From Paracoccaceae bacterium (lineage in GTDB: Bacteria; Pseudomonadota; Alphaproteobacteria; Rhodobacterales; Rhodobacteraceae), in the NCBI GenBank assembly GCA_002708925.1, contig PAPN01000049.1:1-64000 (forward strand): a stretch of 64,000 nucleotides of DNA, in the 5' to 3' direction. Shown in pieces: positions 39,029-49,217 of the stretch. Positions within the stretch are counted from its first letter, which is position 1, and each line of letters opens with the position of its first letter. The notes beneath the pieces were generated by a model. That model was not told the DNA's origin and searched no databases. It worked only from the letters and a program-made list of their open reading frames with translations. The position numbers were made by a program, and so were the translations under genes.

Positions 39029-39167
39029 TTCCGGCCTCTTTACTTTGCGCAATGCCCTGCACATATGGCGTGCCTGCGCGGGTGTCAAAGCCCCGGCGCT
39101 TTTGCCTGCGCTTGCCAGTCCGACGCCCAAACACTACAAGACCCGACGAAACAGCCACAGGATGCGC

Positions 39168-39851
39168 ATGAAACCGCTGGCCAAATTCAAGCAATGGGAA
39201 CGCAGCCTGCGGCTGAAAACGGATTACGACATCTCCGATCCGGCCCAACGCGCCCGCGCGATGCGCGACTATCACTGGCTGGATCATGCGATCCTGCGCT
39301 ATAACTGGCACAATTTTTTCCAGATCGCGCCGGGGGTGTATCGGTCAAACCAGCCGGTCCATGCGCGGTTTGTCAAATATGCGCAAATGGGCATCAAAAC
39401 CGTGATCAACCTGCGCGGCGAGGCAACCCACGCCCGCTACCTGTTCGAGCGCGAAAGCTGCGACGCCCTGGGCCTGAAACTGGTCAGCGTTCCGTTGAAG
39501 GCACGCAAAGCCCCCCCGGTGCAAAGCCTGCTGGATCTGATCGCGGTCTTTCGCGCCGCCGATAAACCCTTGATGATGCACTGCAAATCCGGGGCAGACC
39601 GCGCCGGGCTGGCCGCAACCATCTATCTGCTGGTGATCGAGGGCCAACCCGTGGCGCAGGCCCGCCGGATGCTGTCACCCCGCTATATCCACTTCAAATG
39701 GACGAAAACCGGCGTGCTGGATCATTTTCTGGACAGCTATGCTGCGGCCAATGCCGTCCAGCCGATTGACTTTGAAACCTGGGTCGCCACGCAATACGAT
39801 CCGGTGCAGATTCAAGCGGAATTCGACGCCCACAGAAAGGGCCGCGCATGA
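39168..39851 (+). CDS. Dual-specificity / tyrosine phosphatase-like protein
   Basis: 227 residues with the Cys-phosphatase signature HCKSGADRAGL (CX5R), preceded by GIKTVINLRGE and APGVYRSNQP typical of bacterial DSP-like enzymes. ATG 39168 is favoured by ACAGG 6 nt upstream; ATG 39162 is possible. It overlaps the MsbA-like exporter by 4 nt, which suggests that it modifies a lipid or polysaccharide phosphate or regulates the exporter. Confidence 0.87.
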   Translation: MKPLAKFKQWERSLRLKTDYDISDPAQRARAMRDYHWLDHAILRYNWHNFFQIAPGVYRSNQPVHARFVKYAQMGIKTVINLRGEATHARYLFERESCDALGLKLVSVPLKARKAPPVQSLLDLIAVFRAADKPLMMHCKSGADRAGLAATIYLLVIEGQPVAQARRMLSPRYIHFKWTKTGVLDHFLDSYAAANAVQPIDFETWVATQYDPVQIQAEFDAHRKGRA

Positions 39852-41731
39852 GCAACCCGAACGATTCCTCGGTTCACCTGCTGGGCTGGCTGTGGCGCAA
39901 GTATCTGCATAAACACCTGTGGCTGTTGCTGGCCGCGCTGGGGTTCATGGCTTTGGAAGGGTCGATGCTGGGCGCGCTCAGCTGGATGATGGGCCCGATG
40001 TTCGATCAGGTGTTCGTTGCCGGGGATCACGGCGCGATCTGGTGGGTCGGCGGGGCGATTCTGACGATTTTCATCGTCCGTGCGCTGGCCTCGGTGGGGC
40101 AAAAGGTGCTGCTGGCGTTGATCTCGCAACGCTCGGCCGCCGATATGCGCACCGAACTGCTGGACCACATGATGGAGCAGGACAGCGCCTTTCACCAAAC
40201 CCACCCGCCCGGTTTCCTGATCCAACGCGTGCAAGCGGATGTCGAGGCCGTGGGCCAGGTCTGGAACGCGATCATCACCGGCGCCGGGCGCGATCTGGTG
40301 TCGCTGATCATCCTGATGGGCGTGGCCCTGTCAGTGGATTGGCAATGGACGCTGGTCGCCTGTATCGGCACGCCGATCATGGTGCTGCCCTCGGCCATCG
40401 TGCAGAAATTCGTCCGCCGCCGCGCCCGCGAGGCCCGCGATTCCGGTGCCAAACTGGCCACCCGCCTGGACGAGGTGTTCCACGGCATCATCCCCGTGAA
40501 ACTCAATCGGCTGGAGGGGTATCAATCCAAACGCTACCGCGACCTGACCGGCGATCTGGTCCGGGCTGAGGTGAAGGCCAAACTGGGCGCTGCCTCGATC
40601 CCCGGTCTGATCGACATCATGGCCGGGCTGGGCTTTCTGGGGGTGCTGGTGTTTGGTGGGGCCGAGATCATCGCGGGTGAAAAAACCATCGGCGAATTCA
40701 TGTCCTTCTTCACCGCCATCGGCTTTGCGTTTGAACCGCTGCGCCGTCTGGGCTCGGTCACTGGGATCTGGCAAAACGCCGCCGCCGCGATCGAGCGCAT
40801 CAAGGAATTGCTGGACACGCAGCCCAGCCTGACCAGCCCTGCCCTGCCCAAACCCGCCCCCAAGGGCACGCCGGAAATTCGGCTGGAAAACGTCCACCTG
40901 TCCTACGGTGACACCAAGGTTCTGAACGGCGCGACCCTGCTGGCCCCGGCGGGCAAGACCACCGCGCTGGTGGGGGCCTCGGGCGCGGGGAAATCCACTG
41001 TTTTCAACCTGCTGACCCGGCTGGTGGACCCGCAGATGGGCAAGGTGCTGATCGGCGGCACCCAGGCGCGCGATCTGTCTCTGCCGGACCTGCGCGGGCT
41101 GTTTTCCGTGGTCTCGCAGGACGCCGCGCTGTTTGACGAAACCCTGCGCGAAAACATCCTGCTGGGCCGTACGGATGTGACCGAGGACCAGCTGGCAAAG
41201 GTGCTGACGGCCGCCCATGTGCAGGACTTCCTGCCCAAACTGGCGAGCGGGCTGGACACGCCCGTGGGCCCGCGCGGTTCGGCCCTGTCGGGGGGGCAGC
41301 GCCAGCGCGTCGCCATCGCCCGCGCCCTGCTGCGCAACACCCCCGTGCTGCTGCTGGACGAGGCCACCTCGGCCCTCGATGCCCAATCCGAACAGGTCGT
41401 CCAAGAGGCGCTGGATCAACTGGCGCGCGGCCGCACCACGCTGGTCATCGCCCACCGTCTGAGCACCGTGCGCAACGCCGACAAGATCGTCGTGATGGAC
41501 AAGGGCCGCGTGGTGGACGAAGGCACCCATGACGACTTGCTGGCGCGCGGCGGCATCTATGCCGACCTGCACGCCCTGCAATTCAAGACCGACGGCCCGA
41601 CCGCCGATAGTCTTGCTCAAGCCGCGCAGGATCAGCGCCGCAAAGGTAACGGCAAAGCAGCCAGAGGTTCCGGCGACCCCGGCGAAACCAGCCTTCTGTC
41701 TCGTATCTCTCGGCGCTTGTTCGGGCGGTGA
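39848..41731 (+). CDS. MsbA-like ABC exporter (fused permease-ATPase)
   Basis: 627 residues. Six membrane helices cover about 15-320, then an ATPase domain: Walker A GASGAGKST, signature LSGGQRQRV, Walker B VLLLDEATSALD, H-loop VIAHRLSTV. The layout fits lipid/lipopolysaccharide or drug exporters. After the normal end (LHALQFKT) there is a 45-residue tail coded on the strand opposite the glycosyltransferase; the tail may be non-essential. Cotranscribed with the phosphatase gene. Confidence 0.92.
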   Translation: MSNPNDSSVHLLGWLWRKYLHKHLWLLLAALGFMALEGSMLGALSWMMGPMFDQVFVAGDHGAIWWVGGAILTIFIVRALASVGQKVLLALISQRSAADMRTELLDHMMEQDSAFHQTHPPGFLIQRVQADVEAVGQVWNAIITGAGRDLVSLIILMGVALSVDWQWTLVACIGTPIMVLPSAIVQKFVRRRAREARDSGAKLATRLDEVFHGIIPVKLNRLEGYQSKRYRDLTGDLVRAEVKAKLGAASIPGLIDIMAGLGFLGVLVFGGAEIIAGEKTIGEFMSFFTAIGFAFEPLRRLGSVTGIWQNAAAAIERIKELLDTQPSLTSPALPKPAPKGTPEIRLENVHLSYGDTKVLNGATLLAPAGKTTALVGASGAGKSTVFNLLTRLVDPQMGKVLIGGTQARDLSLPDLRGLFSVVSQDAALFDETLRENILLGRTDVTEDQLAKVLTAAHVQDFLPKLASGLDTPVGPRGSALSGGQRQRVAIARALLRNTPVLLLDEATSALDAQSEQVVQEALDQLARGRTTLVIAHRLSTVRNADKIVVMDKGRVVDEGTHDDLLARGGIYADLHALQFKTDGPTADSLAQAAQDQRRKGNGKAARGSGDPGETSLLSRISRRLFGR

Positions 41732-42275
41732 CGGGCAGCGCGCGCAATTGCCCGCGCAAGGCCCGCACCAGGGCCACGTCCTCCATCAGGGGGATGTCCG
41801 GCACGCCGCCTGCGGCCTCCAGCACTGCGCGCGGCACCACCAGCCCCTGATCGCCATAGGGCAGGCCAAACCAGCGCGCCCGCCGATTGGCCCAGCCGGC
41901 CACCCATGTTGCGGCCAGTCCCTGCGCGCGGAATCCCAGCCGGAAATACCCTGCCCCGCCCGTCTGCATATGCGCGATCACGGCCTCGGACCAGCCGGGC
42001 TCCAGCACCGTATCGGCGTGCAACAGCATCACCCAGTCGCCCTGCGCCGCCGCCACCCCGCACCGCAACTGCCCCCCGCGCGAGGCCGGGCCGCGCAGCA
42101 CAATCGCGCCCACTTCCTCGGCGATGCGCACCGTCGCATCCCCCGATCCCCCGTCCGACACCACCAATTCACGGATCAGCCCGGCCTCCAGCCCCTCCAT
42201 CAGGGCGGCCAGACAGGCGGGCAACGCCTTTTCCGCGTTCAAGGCCGGTATCACCACGCTGAGTGCTGCGCGCAT
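41583..42275 (-). CDS. Family 2 glycosyltransferase (TIGR04283-type)
   Basis: 230 residues: VVIPALNAEKALPACLAAL at the N terminus, VVSDGGSGDAT and the DxD-like LLHADTVL, then GGVPDIPLMEDVALVRAL. These match the GT-A family called arsenosugar-biosynthesis glycosyltransferase, although no other arsenosugar genes are here. The C-terminal GWFRRGRRNLWLLCRYLCGADP is typical, so the gene is full length. Its last 149 nt overlap the 3' end of the ABC exporter on the other strand. Confidence 0.9.
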   Translation of the reverse strand: MRAALSVVIPALNAEKALPACLAALMEGLEAGLIRELVVSDGGSGDATVRIAEEVGAIVLRGPASRGGQLRCGVAAAQGDWVMLLHADTVLEPGWSEAVIAHMQTGGAGYFRLGFRAQGLAATWVAGWANRRARWFGLPYGDQGLVVPRAVLEAAGGVPDIPLMEDVALVRALRGQLRALPVTARTSAERYETEGWFRRGRRNLWLLCRYLCGADPARLEQDYRRSGRRS

Positions 42276-42343
42276 TTTCGCATCCCCTGTTGTCCTCGCG
42301 TTCCCAGCCTATATTAAACTCTGGCGCAGGACGGGAGAGTAAA

Positions 42344-43075
42344 ATGTCACGCAAGATCATCCGCATATCGGGCAGCGACACGCAGCATTTTCTACAAGGG
42401 CTGGTGACGAATGATGTCAGCCGCTTGGCCGATGGGCCGGTTTACGCGGCGCTGCTGACGCCTCAGGGCAAGTATATGGCCGATTTTTTCCTGGTGCAGG
42501 ACGGGGCGGACGTGCTGCTGGACATGGACGCGGCGCTGGTGCCGGCAGTGTTGCCCCGGCTGAACATGTACAAACTGCGCGCGGATGTCAGCCTGGCGGA
42601 AACCGATCTGAAGGTGTCCCGCGGCACCGGAGAAATGCCGCAGGGGGCCGTGATGGACCCGCGCCACGATGCGCTTGGCTGGCGGCTCTATGGGCCCGAG
42701 GGCGGCGATGACGGCACCGATTTTCAGGCGCTGCGCGTGGCCCATTGCATCCCCGAAACCGGGATCGAGCTGACACCGGACACGTTCATCCTTGAGGCCG
42801 GGTTTGAGCGTCTGCACGGCGTGGATTTCCGCAAGGGCTGCTATGTCGGCCAAGAGGTAACCGCCCGGATGAAACACAAGACCGAGCTGCGCAAAGGCCT
42901 GGCAGTGGTCGAGATCCAGGGCGCGGCCCCCGTGGGCACCCCGATCATGGCTGGCGCAAAAGAGGCCGGCACCCTGTTCACCCAATCGGGCGGCCGCGCC
43001 ATCGCCCACCTGCGTTTCGACCGCGCCAAGGGGCCGATGACGGCAGGCGATGCGACGCTCAGCTGGCCCGGCTGA
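42344..43075 (+). CDS. ygfZ: Folate-binding YgfZ-like protein
   Basis: 243 residues, related to GcvT. The hallmark KGCYVGQEVTARMKHK (Cys-containing K-G-C-Y-x-G-Q-E) is present, and the N-terminal ISGSDTQHFLQGLVTNDV is typical. YgfZ supports repair or maturation of Fe-S enzymes. The ATG at 42344 follows GGGAGAG. Confidence 0.92.
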   Translation: MSRKIIRISGSDTQHFLQGLVTNDVSRLADGPVYAALLTPQGKYMADFFLVQDGADVLLDMDAALVPAVLPRLNMYKLRADVSLAETDLKVSRGTGEMPQGAVMDPRHDALGWRLYGPEGGDDGTDFQALRVAHCIPETGIELTPDTFILEAGFERLHGVDFRKGCYVGQEVTARMKHKTELRKGLAVVEIQGAAPVGTPIMAGAKEAGTLFTQSGGRAIAHLRFDRAKGPMTAGDATLSWPG

Positions 43076-43090
43076 CATCACAATAGCAAA

Positions 43091-43113
43091 AAGCCGGGCA
43101 ATCACCCGGCTTT
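43091..43113. terminator. Bidirectional terminator between ygfZ and efp
   Basis: GCCGGG-loop-CCCGGC hairpin (AAGCCGGG 43091-43098, CCCGGCTT 43105-43112) flanked by A and T runs on both sides, between two convergent genes. Confidence 0.85.
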
Positions 43114-43157
43114 CGCTCGACCTCCTCCCAGAGGTTCGGCCAATGTCTGGCCTTCAA

Positions 43158-43721
43158 TCAGGCGCGTTCGGAATATTCCATGGTCTCGGTGTTGACCACG
43201 ATGTCTTCGTCCTGGCCCACGAACGGCGGCACCATCACGCGCACGCCATTGTCCAGAACCGCCGGTTTGAACGAGTTCGCAGCCGTCTGGCCTTTGACCA
43301 CCGGCTCGGTCTCGACGATCTTGCAGGTCACTTTTTGCGGCAGGGTGACGTTCAGCGCCTCGGTCTCATAATATTCGATGACCACGGTCATGCCGTCCTG
43401 CAAAAACGGGCGGCGATCGCCCAGCAGATCGGCGGGCAGTTCGACCTGATCGAAGGTTTCGGTGTCCATGAACACCAGCATCCCGTCGTTTTCATACAGG
43501 AATTGCTGGTCTTTTTGTTCCAGGCGCACACGCTCGACCTTATCGGCGCTGCGGAAACGCTCGTTCAGCTTGGACCCGTTGCGCAGGTTCTTCATTTCGA
43601 CCTGAGCGAACGCACCGCCCTTGCCGGGTTTGACATGATCCACCTTGACCGCGACCCACAGGCCCTTGTCATGTTCCAGCACATTGCCGGGGCGGATTTC
43701 GTTACCGTTGATTTTAGGCAT
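43158..43721 (-). CDS. efp: Elongation factor P
   Basis: 187 residues. EF-P relieves ribosome stalling at proline runs. The N-terminal KOW-like domain starts [18 protein letters not shown], with the tip loop VKPGKGGAF carrying Lys34, the residue lysylated in many bacteria, although no epmAB genes are in the window. ATG at 43721 chosen by family start; the open frame extends 72 nt upstream. Confidence 0.96.
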   Translation of the reverse strand: MPKINGNEIRPGNVLEHDKGLWVAVKVDHVKPGKGGAFAQVEMKNLRNGSKLNERFRSADKVERVRLEQKDQQFLYENDGMLVFMDTETFDQVELPADLLGDRRPFLQDGMTVVIEYYETEALNVTLPQKVTCKIVETEPVVKGQTAANSFKPAVLDNGVRVMVPPFVGQDEDIVVNTETMEYSERA

Positions 43722-43937
43722 ATTGGCAAAACCTTGCTCAAAGGTTGATCGGAATTTGCTCGTTCCTATATCTTGTGTCGGCCCCCGGCGCAAGAAGACG
43801 AGATTTAGAAGGTGTTCGCGTAGAGTTATGCAAAATTTGCATGATAGCCATGCATCAAGAGCCTATCCGAATCACATTCAATCCGTCATAAGGAGCGCCA
43901 CGCCTAAAAACGCAAGAGCAATAACAAAGGACGGATC

Positions 43938-44258
43938 ATGAAAGATTTCGTTGACGGCACCGCCTTCAATAATGAGCAAGGTAACCGTGCCCGCAAACTG
44001 TTCGCAGCCGTTGTGTTGGCTGCTCTGGACGATGCCATTGCAGATGATAAAAAATATGGCAACGGGCCGGAACAAATCGCTCGCTGGGCGCGTTCGCGCG
44101 ACGGCCGCGAAGTGCTGAGCTGCGCCGGCATTGACCCCAACGAACGCGTTGTCGAGGGGCTGATGGAATTCGTTGGCAAGGGAATCCGGACCTCGGTTGC
44201 CCTGTCGCGCGAAGAAAGCGAACGGCGCAATGCCGCTCAGCAGGCCGAGGCCGCCTGA
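43938..44258 (+). CDS. Small conserved Rhodobacterales protein (DUF6280-like)
   Basis: 106 residues, acidic and helical: MKDFVDGTAFNNEQGNRARK, then KKYGNGPEQIARWARSRDGRE and a C-terminal REESERRNAAQQ tail. I believe it is the family called DUF6280, but cannot confirm it. AAAGGA lies 8 nt before the ATG and a strong terminator follows, so it is a single-gene transcript. Function unknown. Confidence 0.82.
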   Translation: MKDFVDGTAFNNEQGNRARKLFAAVVLAALDDAIADDKKYGNGPEQIARWARSRDGREVLSCAGIDPNERVVEGLMEFVGKGIRTSVALSREESERRNAAQQAEAA

Positions 44259-44281
44259 GGCCCCGCCGCAAAACCTGACGA

Positions 44282-44317
44282 AAAACGCGCTCCGTGAATC
44301 CGGGGCGCGTTTTCTTT
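44282..44317 (+). terminator. Rho-independent terminator after the DUF6280-like gene
   Basis: AAAACGCGC(TCCG...CGGG)GCGCGTTTT stem followed by TTTTCTTTT. Confidence 0.88.
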
Positions 44318-44378
44318 TGCCCTTTCGCCCGCCCCGCGCAGGCCCTACACCCAGATGGCATTGCAATCGGAGACAGCC

Positions 44379-45866
44379 ATGGCGCGCGCGATCATGATCC
44401 AGGGGGCGGGGTCGAATGTAGGGAAATCTCTGTTTGTGGCCGGGCTGGCCCGCGCCCTGGCCAATCGGGGGCTGACCGTCCGCCCCTTCAAGCCGCAGAA
44501 CATGTCCAATAACGCGGCCGTCACCGCGGATGGGGGCGAAATCGGGCGCGCTCAGGCGTTGCAAGCACGGGCCGCACGCGTTGCCCCGCACACAGACATG
44601 AACCCGGTCCTGCTGAAACCGGAAACCACCACCGGCGCGCAGGTTATCGTACAAGGTCAACGGGTTGGCACACAGAAAGCCCGCGAATTCGGACAGAAAA
44701 AGCCACAGCTCATGCCCTATGTCCTGCAAAGCTTTCAGCGGCTTTGCGCCCAATCGGACATCGTGGTGATTGAGGGCGCGGGCAGCCCGGCCGAGGTAAA
44801 CCTGCGCGCCGGCGACATCGCCAACATGGGCTTTGCCGAGGCCACAAATGTGCCCGTGATCCTGCTGGGCGACATTGACCGAGGCGGCGTGATCGCGCAG
44901 CTGGTTGGCACTCAGGCGGTGCTGGCGCCGCAGGATGCAGCGCGGATTTGCGGCTTTGCCGTGAACAAATTCCGCGGCGATGTGCGGCTGTTTGACGACG
45001 GCGTTCGCTTTACCGAACAGCGCACGGGCTGGCCCAGTCTGGGGGTTCTGCCGTGGTTTGACGATGCCTGGAAACTGCCCGCCGAGGACGTGATGGACAT
45101 TGCCTCGGGCGGGGGCGCGGGCGGGAATGAGACGCTGAAAATCGCCGTACCCCGCCTGCCCCGGATCGCGAATTTCGACGATCTGGATCCGCTCTCGGCC
45201 GAGCCAGACGTCAGCGTGCGGATCATCGAACCCGGTCGCCCCCTGCCCGGCGATGCGGCGATGGTGCTGATCCCCGGCTCGAAATCCACCATCGCAGACC
45301 TGGCCTTTTTCCGCGCCCAGGGGTGGGATGTGGATCTACAGGCGCATCTGCGGCGCGGCGGGCATGTTTTGGGAATTTGCGGGGGATATCAGATGCTTGG
45401 CCGCGAAATTCGCGACCCCGAAGGGCTGGAGGGGCCCGCGGGCAGCCATCCCGGCCTGGGCCTTCTGGATGTCGTGACCACCATGCAGCCGGAAAAGCAG
45501 CTTGCGCTGCGCACGGCCACATATCTGCCGACGGGCGATCCGCTGCAAGGCTATGAAATCCATCTGGGACGGACCGAGGGCCCCGATTGCGCCCTGCCCT
45601 GGCTGCAATTGCACGACAGCCCCCGCAACAGGCCCGAAGGCGCCAGCAGCCCGGACGGGCAAGTGCGCGGCTGCTATCTGCACGGGTTGTTCAGCGCCGA
45701 TGGATTCCGGCGGGCCTTCTTGGCCGACCTGGGCGTGCACAGCGCCCTAAACTACGACGATACGGTCGAGGACACACTGGACGCGCTGGCCGCGCATCTA
45801 GAGCAACACCTTGATATTGATCGGATTTTAACCCTGTCGCGCGCGCCGGATCATTCCAGTTCCTGA
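44379..45866 (+). CDS. cobQ: Cobyric acid synthase
   Basis: 495 residues. CobQ amidates four side chains of adenosyl-cobyrinic a,c-diamide in B12 synthesis. N-terminal dethiobiotin-synthetase-like domain: [18 protein letters not shown] and [13 protein letters not shown]-terminal type I glutaminase: [10 protein letters not shown] (nucleophile Cys) and GCYLHGLF (His). The ATG at 44379 has a GGAGA box. Other cob genes are not nearby. Overlaps the PopZ-like gene tail-to-tail by 16 nt. Confidence 0.95.
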   Translation: MARAIMIQGAGSNVGKSLFVAGLARALANRGLTVRPFKPQNMSNNAAVTADGGEIGRAQALQARAARVAPHTDMNPVLLKPETTTGAQVIVQGQRVGTQKAREFGQKKPQLMPYVLQSFQRLCAQSDIVVIEGAGSPAEVNLRAGDIANMGFAEATNVPVILLGDIDRGGVIAQLVGTQAVLAPQDAARICGFAVNKFRGDVRLFDDGVRFTEQRTGWPSLGVLPWFDDAWKLPAEDVMDIASGGGAGGNETLKIAVPRLPRIANFDDLDPLSAEPDVSVRIIEPGRPLPGDAAMVLIPGSKSTIADLAFFRAQGWDVDLQAHLRRGGHVLGICGGYQMLGREIRDPEGLEGPAGSHPGLGLLDVVTTMQPEKQLALRTATYLPTGDPLQGYEIHLGRTEGPDCALPWLQLHDSPRNRPEGASSPDGQVRGCYLHGLFSADGFRRAFLADLGVHSALNYDDTVEDTLDALAAHLEQHLDIDRILTLSRAPDHSSS

Positions 45867-46678
45867 CTGGCCAGGGCGCGGTGAATCTCGCGTCGGACCA
45901 GTTTGCGCACGTTTCGGGTGATCCGCTCACCCAGTGCGCCTTGCAGTTCCTGACGCACGATCTGAGCCACCAGATCACGCAGCATTTCTTCGTCCACGAT
46001 GAAATCCGTTCCGGTGTATTCGGCGGTTGTGTCCGAGGGGGCATCTGCCTCAGGGGCGGGCGCCTCTTGGGGCGCGTCCTCGTGCACTGTCTCGACCGGC
46101 ATCTCGATCTGGTCCGAAATCGGCGAGACCGTCGCCTCTGGCGCGTCATGCTCTTCAAGATGAACGAACTCTGCCTCGGGGACGCTGTTCATGTCAGAGG
46201 TCTGCTCCAGCAGTTCTTCGGCGATCGCGTCAACGGCGGCGTCGGTCACGGCGTCTTCCCAATCCAGGGCATTCACCGGCCCACCCGCATTGGCACCGCC
46301 CTCTTCGCCATCCTGTTCCCACTGCCCGCCGGTGTCGGAAATCACGGCTTCCAGCTCGGCGATGCGGGCCTCAAGATTGCGGCGGCCGGTCTCGTCCATT
46401 TCGACGCCGGCCAATTCGGCACTTTCCAAAAGCTCGGGCGGGGGCAGATCCTGTGCGGTGTCTTCTGCGGGGGCGGCCTCGGCTGTGCCGGGCTCACCGG
46501 ACAGGATTTCCTCGGGCTGGACGGCATCCATCACGCGCAAGGCGGGCGTCAGCACCAAACGCTCGGGCGCGGACATGGGCGCCGCGGGGCGGTCCTCTTC
46601 GGAAACAAGACGACGGATCGAGGACAGCACGTCCTCAATATCTGCGTTGGTTACTGGATTCGACATAATTTCATCCAC
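45851..46678 (-). CDS. PopZ-like (DUF2497) polar organising protein
   Basis: 275 residues. The short N-terminal helix [18 protein letters not shown], a long acidic, Pro/Ala/Glu-rich disordered middle, and the C-terminal helices [20 protein letters not shown] and [13 protein letters not shown] match the PopZ layout (scaffold forming polar condensates in alphaproteobacteria). The evidence is architecture; sequence identity to PopZ would need checking. ATG at 46678 is used; 46666 is possible. Confidence 0.7.
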   Translation of the reverse strand: MDEIMSNPVTNADIEDVLSSIRRLVSEEDRPAAPMSAPERLVLTPALRVMDAVQPEEILSGEPGTAEAAPAEDTAQDLPPPELLESAELAGVEMDETGRRNLEARIAELEAVISDTGGQWEQDGEEGGANAGGPVNALDWEDAVTDAAVDAIAEELLEQTSDMNSVPEAEFVHLEEHDAPEATVSPISDQIEMPVETVHEDAPQEAPAPEADAPSDTTAEYTGTDFIVDEEMLRDLVAQIVRQELQGALGERITRNVRKLVRREIHRALASQELE

Positions 46679-46736
46679 TCAGCCTCGGAGGAAGTGTACC
46701 CCCGAGCGCGCCCTCGCTCAACCGATGCGAAAAGTT

Positions 46737-48161
46737 TTATTTTTTCCCCAGACCTTGCAGCACGCGATCCAGTTTTCGGCCCTGCGGGCTGTTGGCGGCC
46801 GGCGCGCGTTTCACCTGGTTATAGTAGGCAACCGGATCATAGCGCTGCACGTTCAGCTTCAGGTGCTCGGTGGTCAGCAGCCCCATCGCCTGCAACAGCG
46901 CATAGGCGGCCACATATTCGTTATTGCGCGCCGCGATCAGGCTGGCCTGCGCGTCCAGCAGCTCTTGCTCGGCGTTCAGCACGTCCAGCGTGGTGCGCGC
47001 GCCCAGGGTGGCCTCTTCTCGGACGCCGCGGAAGGCGACGGTGGCGGCCCGGACCTGTTGTTCAAATGCCGCACGGGCCGCGCCGGTGACGCGCATGTTC
47101 GAAAACGCGGTGCCGACCTCGCGCTCGGCATTCTGCGTCGTGACCAGCAGATTCGAGCGCGCCGCATCGCGATTCGCGATGGCCTTGCGATAGAGCGCCG
47201 AGATTTTGCCGCCCGAATAAATCGGACCGCTGACATCAATCCCAACCGAGCCGGTCTTGGCAAAATGCGTGCTGTCGAAATTCTCGACCATTCCCAGACT
47301 CGAACTGAGCGACACGCTGGGCCCGGCCGAAGCCGCTGCGATCCGGACGCCCAGTTCGGTGGCGCTGACCTCGTGCTGGGCCTGCGCGATGTCGGGGTGA
47401 TTGCGCACGGCGATGGCCTTGGCCTCGGACATGGTTTTCGCGGTGGCGGGCACCATCGGCGGCGGGGTCAGCGCACCGGGATTGCGGCCCACGGCGGCTT
47501 TGAAATACTCACGCGCGGTGACCAGATCACCCTGCGCCTGCGCATAGGAACTGCGGGCAGCGGCCAGGCGGGCCTCGGCCTGGGCAACGTCGGTGCGGGT
47601 CACTTCGCCCACATCGAAGCGGTCTTTGGCGGCGCGCAATTCTTCGGTGATCACCCGCACGTTGTTTTCCCGCAAGGCCACCGTTTCCGAGGCACTGCGC
47701 ACGCTCATATAGGCATCCACGGCCTGGATCAGCACGTTCTGTTCAACCCCGACCAACGCGGCGCGCGTGGACAGAACGGCCTCTTTCTGGGCCTCGACAG
47801 ACAGTTTGGTTTTGCCGCCATCCCACAGCAGCCATTCCATGCCCAGCCCGACGGTGACGCTGGTGCCGTCATTGGTGGAGGTCGAGGTGCCAAAAAGCGA
47901 GCTGGAGCGGCTGCGCGTCCGGCTATACGTCATATCCGCCGTCCAGCCGATCACCGGACGCAAATCCGCAACGGCAGCGGCAACATCCTCGTCCGCGGCA
48001 CGCAGAACGGCGCGGTACTGGTTCAGCAACCCGCTGTTATTATAGGCAGACACCAGCGCATCGGCCAAAGTCTCGGCGCTGGCCGCAACCGGAGCCACAG
48101 CCCCCATGACAACGGCCAACCCACCGGCCGCCAAACGCTTGCGGAAATTCGAAATCCCCAT
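46737..48161 (-). CDS. tolC: TolC-family outer-membrane channel
   Basis: 474 residues with a signal peptide (RLAAGGLAVVMGAVAPVAASA). Two TolC repeats with long helices: VTRTDVAQAEARLAAARSSYAQ and GARTTLDVLNAEQELLDAQASL are the paired helical hairpin motifs, WLLWDGGK and PIYSGGK the strand turns. It is the export duct for type I secretion or RND pumps. ATG 48161 has a CAGGAG box. A terminator separates it from pcm upstream. Confidence 0.93.
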   Translation of the reverse strand: MGISNFRKRLAAGGLAVVMGAVAPVAASAETLADALVSAYNNSGLLNQYRAVLRAADEDVAAAVADLRPVIGWTADMTYSRTRSRSSSLFGTSTSTNDGTSVTVGLGMEWLLWDGGKTKLSVEAQKEAVLSTRAALVGVEQNVLIQAVDAYMSVRSASETVALRENNVRVITEELRAAKDRFDVGEVTRTDVAQAEARLAAARSSYAQAQGDLVTAREYFKAAVGRNPGALTPPPMVPATAKTMSEAKAIAVRNHPDIAQAQHEVSATELGVRIAAASAGPSVSLSSSLGMVENFDSTHFAKTGSVGIDVSGPIYSGGKISALYRKAIANRDAARSNLLVTTQNAEREVGTAFSNMRVTGAARAAFEQQVRAATVAFRGVREEATLGARTTLDVLNAEQELLDAQASLIAARNNEYVAAYALLQAMGLLTTEHLKLNVQRYDPVAYYNQVKRAPAANSPQGRKLDRVLQGLGKK

Positions 48162-48222
48162 CTTTCGCTCCTGCTCGCCCCTTTCGCGGGCTCTTCGTTG
48201 TCTCAAACCAGGTCTCAAACCA

Positions 48223-48254
48223 AAACCGCGCCCCTTTTGCAGCGGGCGCGGTTT
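48223..48254 (-). terminator. Rho-independent terminator after pcm
   Basis: On the minus strand AAACCGCGCCC pairs with GGGCGCGGTTT (48244-48254 and 48223-48233), followed by TTGGTTTG. It ends the pcm transcript before tolC. Confidence 0.8.
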
Positions 48255-48266
48255 GAAATCGCTTGC

Positions 48267-48920
48267 TTACAGGGTGAACGCCCGGTGACGTTCGAAACCG
48301 GGTAAGACCGGCGCGCCCGCATTGAAGGCAAATCTCCAGTTCATCTCGCCATCGATCTTATAGCCAATCCGGACAACACCCAGCTCGCCCTCGGCGAACA
48401 AAGCCGCGATCCGCCCGCCCTCTTTCAATTGGGCCAGGATCGCGTCGGGCATATGCTCGACCGCGCCTTGCAGCAAGATCACGTCATAGGGGCCATGTTC
48501 GGCCGCACCATCGCACAAAGCGCCGGTGTGCAGGATCACATTGTCGGCCCCCGCGTCAGCCAGCGCCGTCTGCGCCTCTGCGGCCAGTGTCTCATCTTCT
48601 TCGACGGCCACAACCGCCGCGGCCATCTTGGCCACCACAGCCGAGGAATAGCCCAGCCCGCAGGCCACATCCAGAACCAGCTCGTCTGCGGTCACGTCCA
48701 GCGCGTCCAGCATCTTGGCCAGGGTCCGCGGCTCCAGCACCACGCGCGCCCCGCCCAGGCCGACATTGTCACCGACATAGGCAGCCTCAACCTTGTCCGA
48801 CGGCACGAAATCTTCGCGCGGGACAGACAGCATGGCATCGATGATCGGGAACTTGGTCACATCCGACGGGCGGATCTGGGTATCAACCATCATGGTGCGG
48901 CGGGCGGTATAGTCGGTCAT
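48267..48920 (-). CDS. pcm: Protein-L-isoaspartate O-methyltransferase-like protein
   Basis: 217 residues. The SAM site is LVLDVACGLGYSSAVVAKM; in classical PIMT it reads VLEIGTGSGY, so this is a divergent branch. RTMMVDTQIRPSDV and PREDFVPSDK are shared with the Rhodobacterales PIMT-like proteins found beside tolC. Repair of isoaspartate is plausible but not certain. Confidence 0.82.
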   Translation of the reverse strand: MTDYTARRTMMVDTQIRPSDVTKFPIIDAMLSVPREDFVPSDKVEAAYVGDNVGLGGARVVLEPRTLAKMLDALDVTADELVLDVACGLGYSSAVVAKMAAAVVAVEEDETLAAEAQTALADAGADNVILHTGALCDGAAEHGPYDVILLQGAVEHMPDAILAQLKEGGRIAALFAEGELGVVRIGYKIDGEMNWRFAFNAGAPVLPGFERHRAFTL

Positions 48921-49075
48921 CAGCTAAACTCGTTCGTTCAGAATCCTTGAGTCCGTTGTGTCATATTCTCAGCCAGGCAGCAACGGGCATGTCACCCGAT
49001 GAAAACGTCAAATCGCCGCGACCAGCCCCTTGCAGAGCCCGAAATTATCCTTTAATCCGCCCCTACCACTACGGC

Positions 49076-49149
49076 GGCGAGTTGGCGGAGTGGTGACGCA
49101 GCGGATTGCAAATCCGTGTACACCGGTTCGATTCCGGTACTCGCCTCCA
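49076..49149 (+). tRNA. tRNA-Cys(GCA)
   Basis: 74 nt with acceptor GGCGAGT/ACTCGCC, anticodon loop TTGCAAA (GCA), T arm ACCGG-TTCGATT-CCGGT, discriminator T and encoded CCA. It borders the prophage; its 3' half is the probable attachment site. Confidence 0.96.
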
Positions 49150-49217
49150 ATAAAATCAATGACTTGCGTCATCCTTCTTCTCCTTCACTGCCATTTTTGA
49201 AACAACCGTTGAAACTT

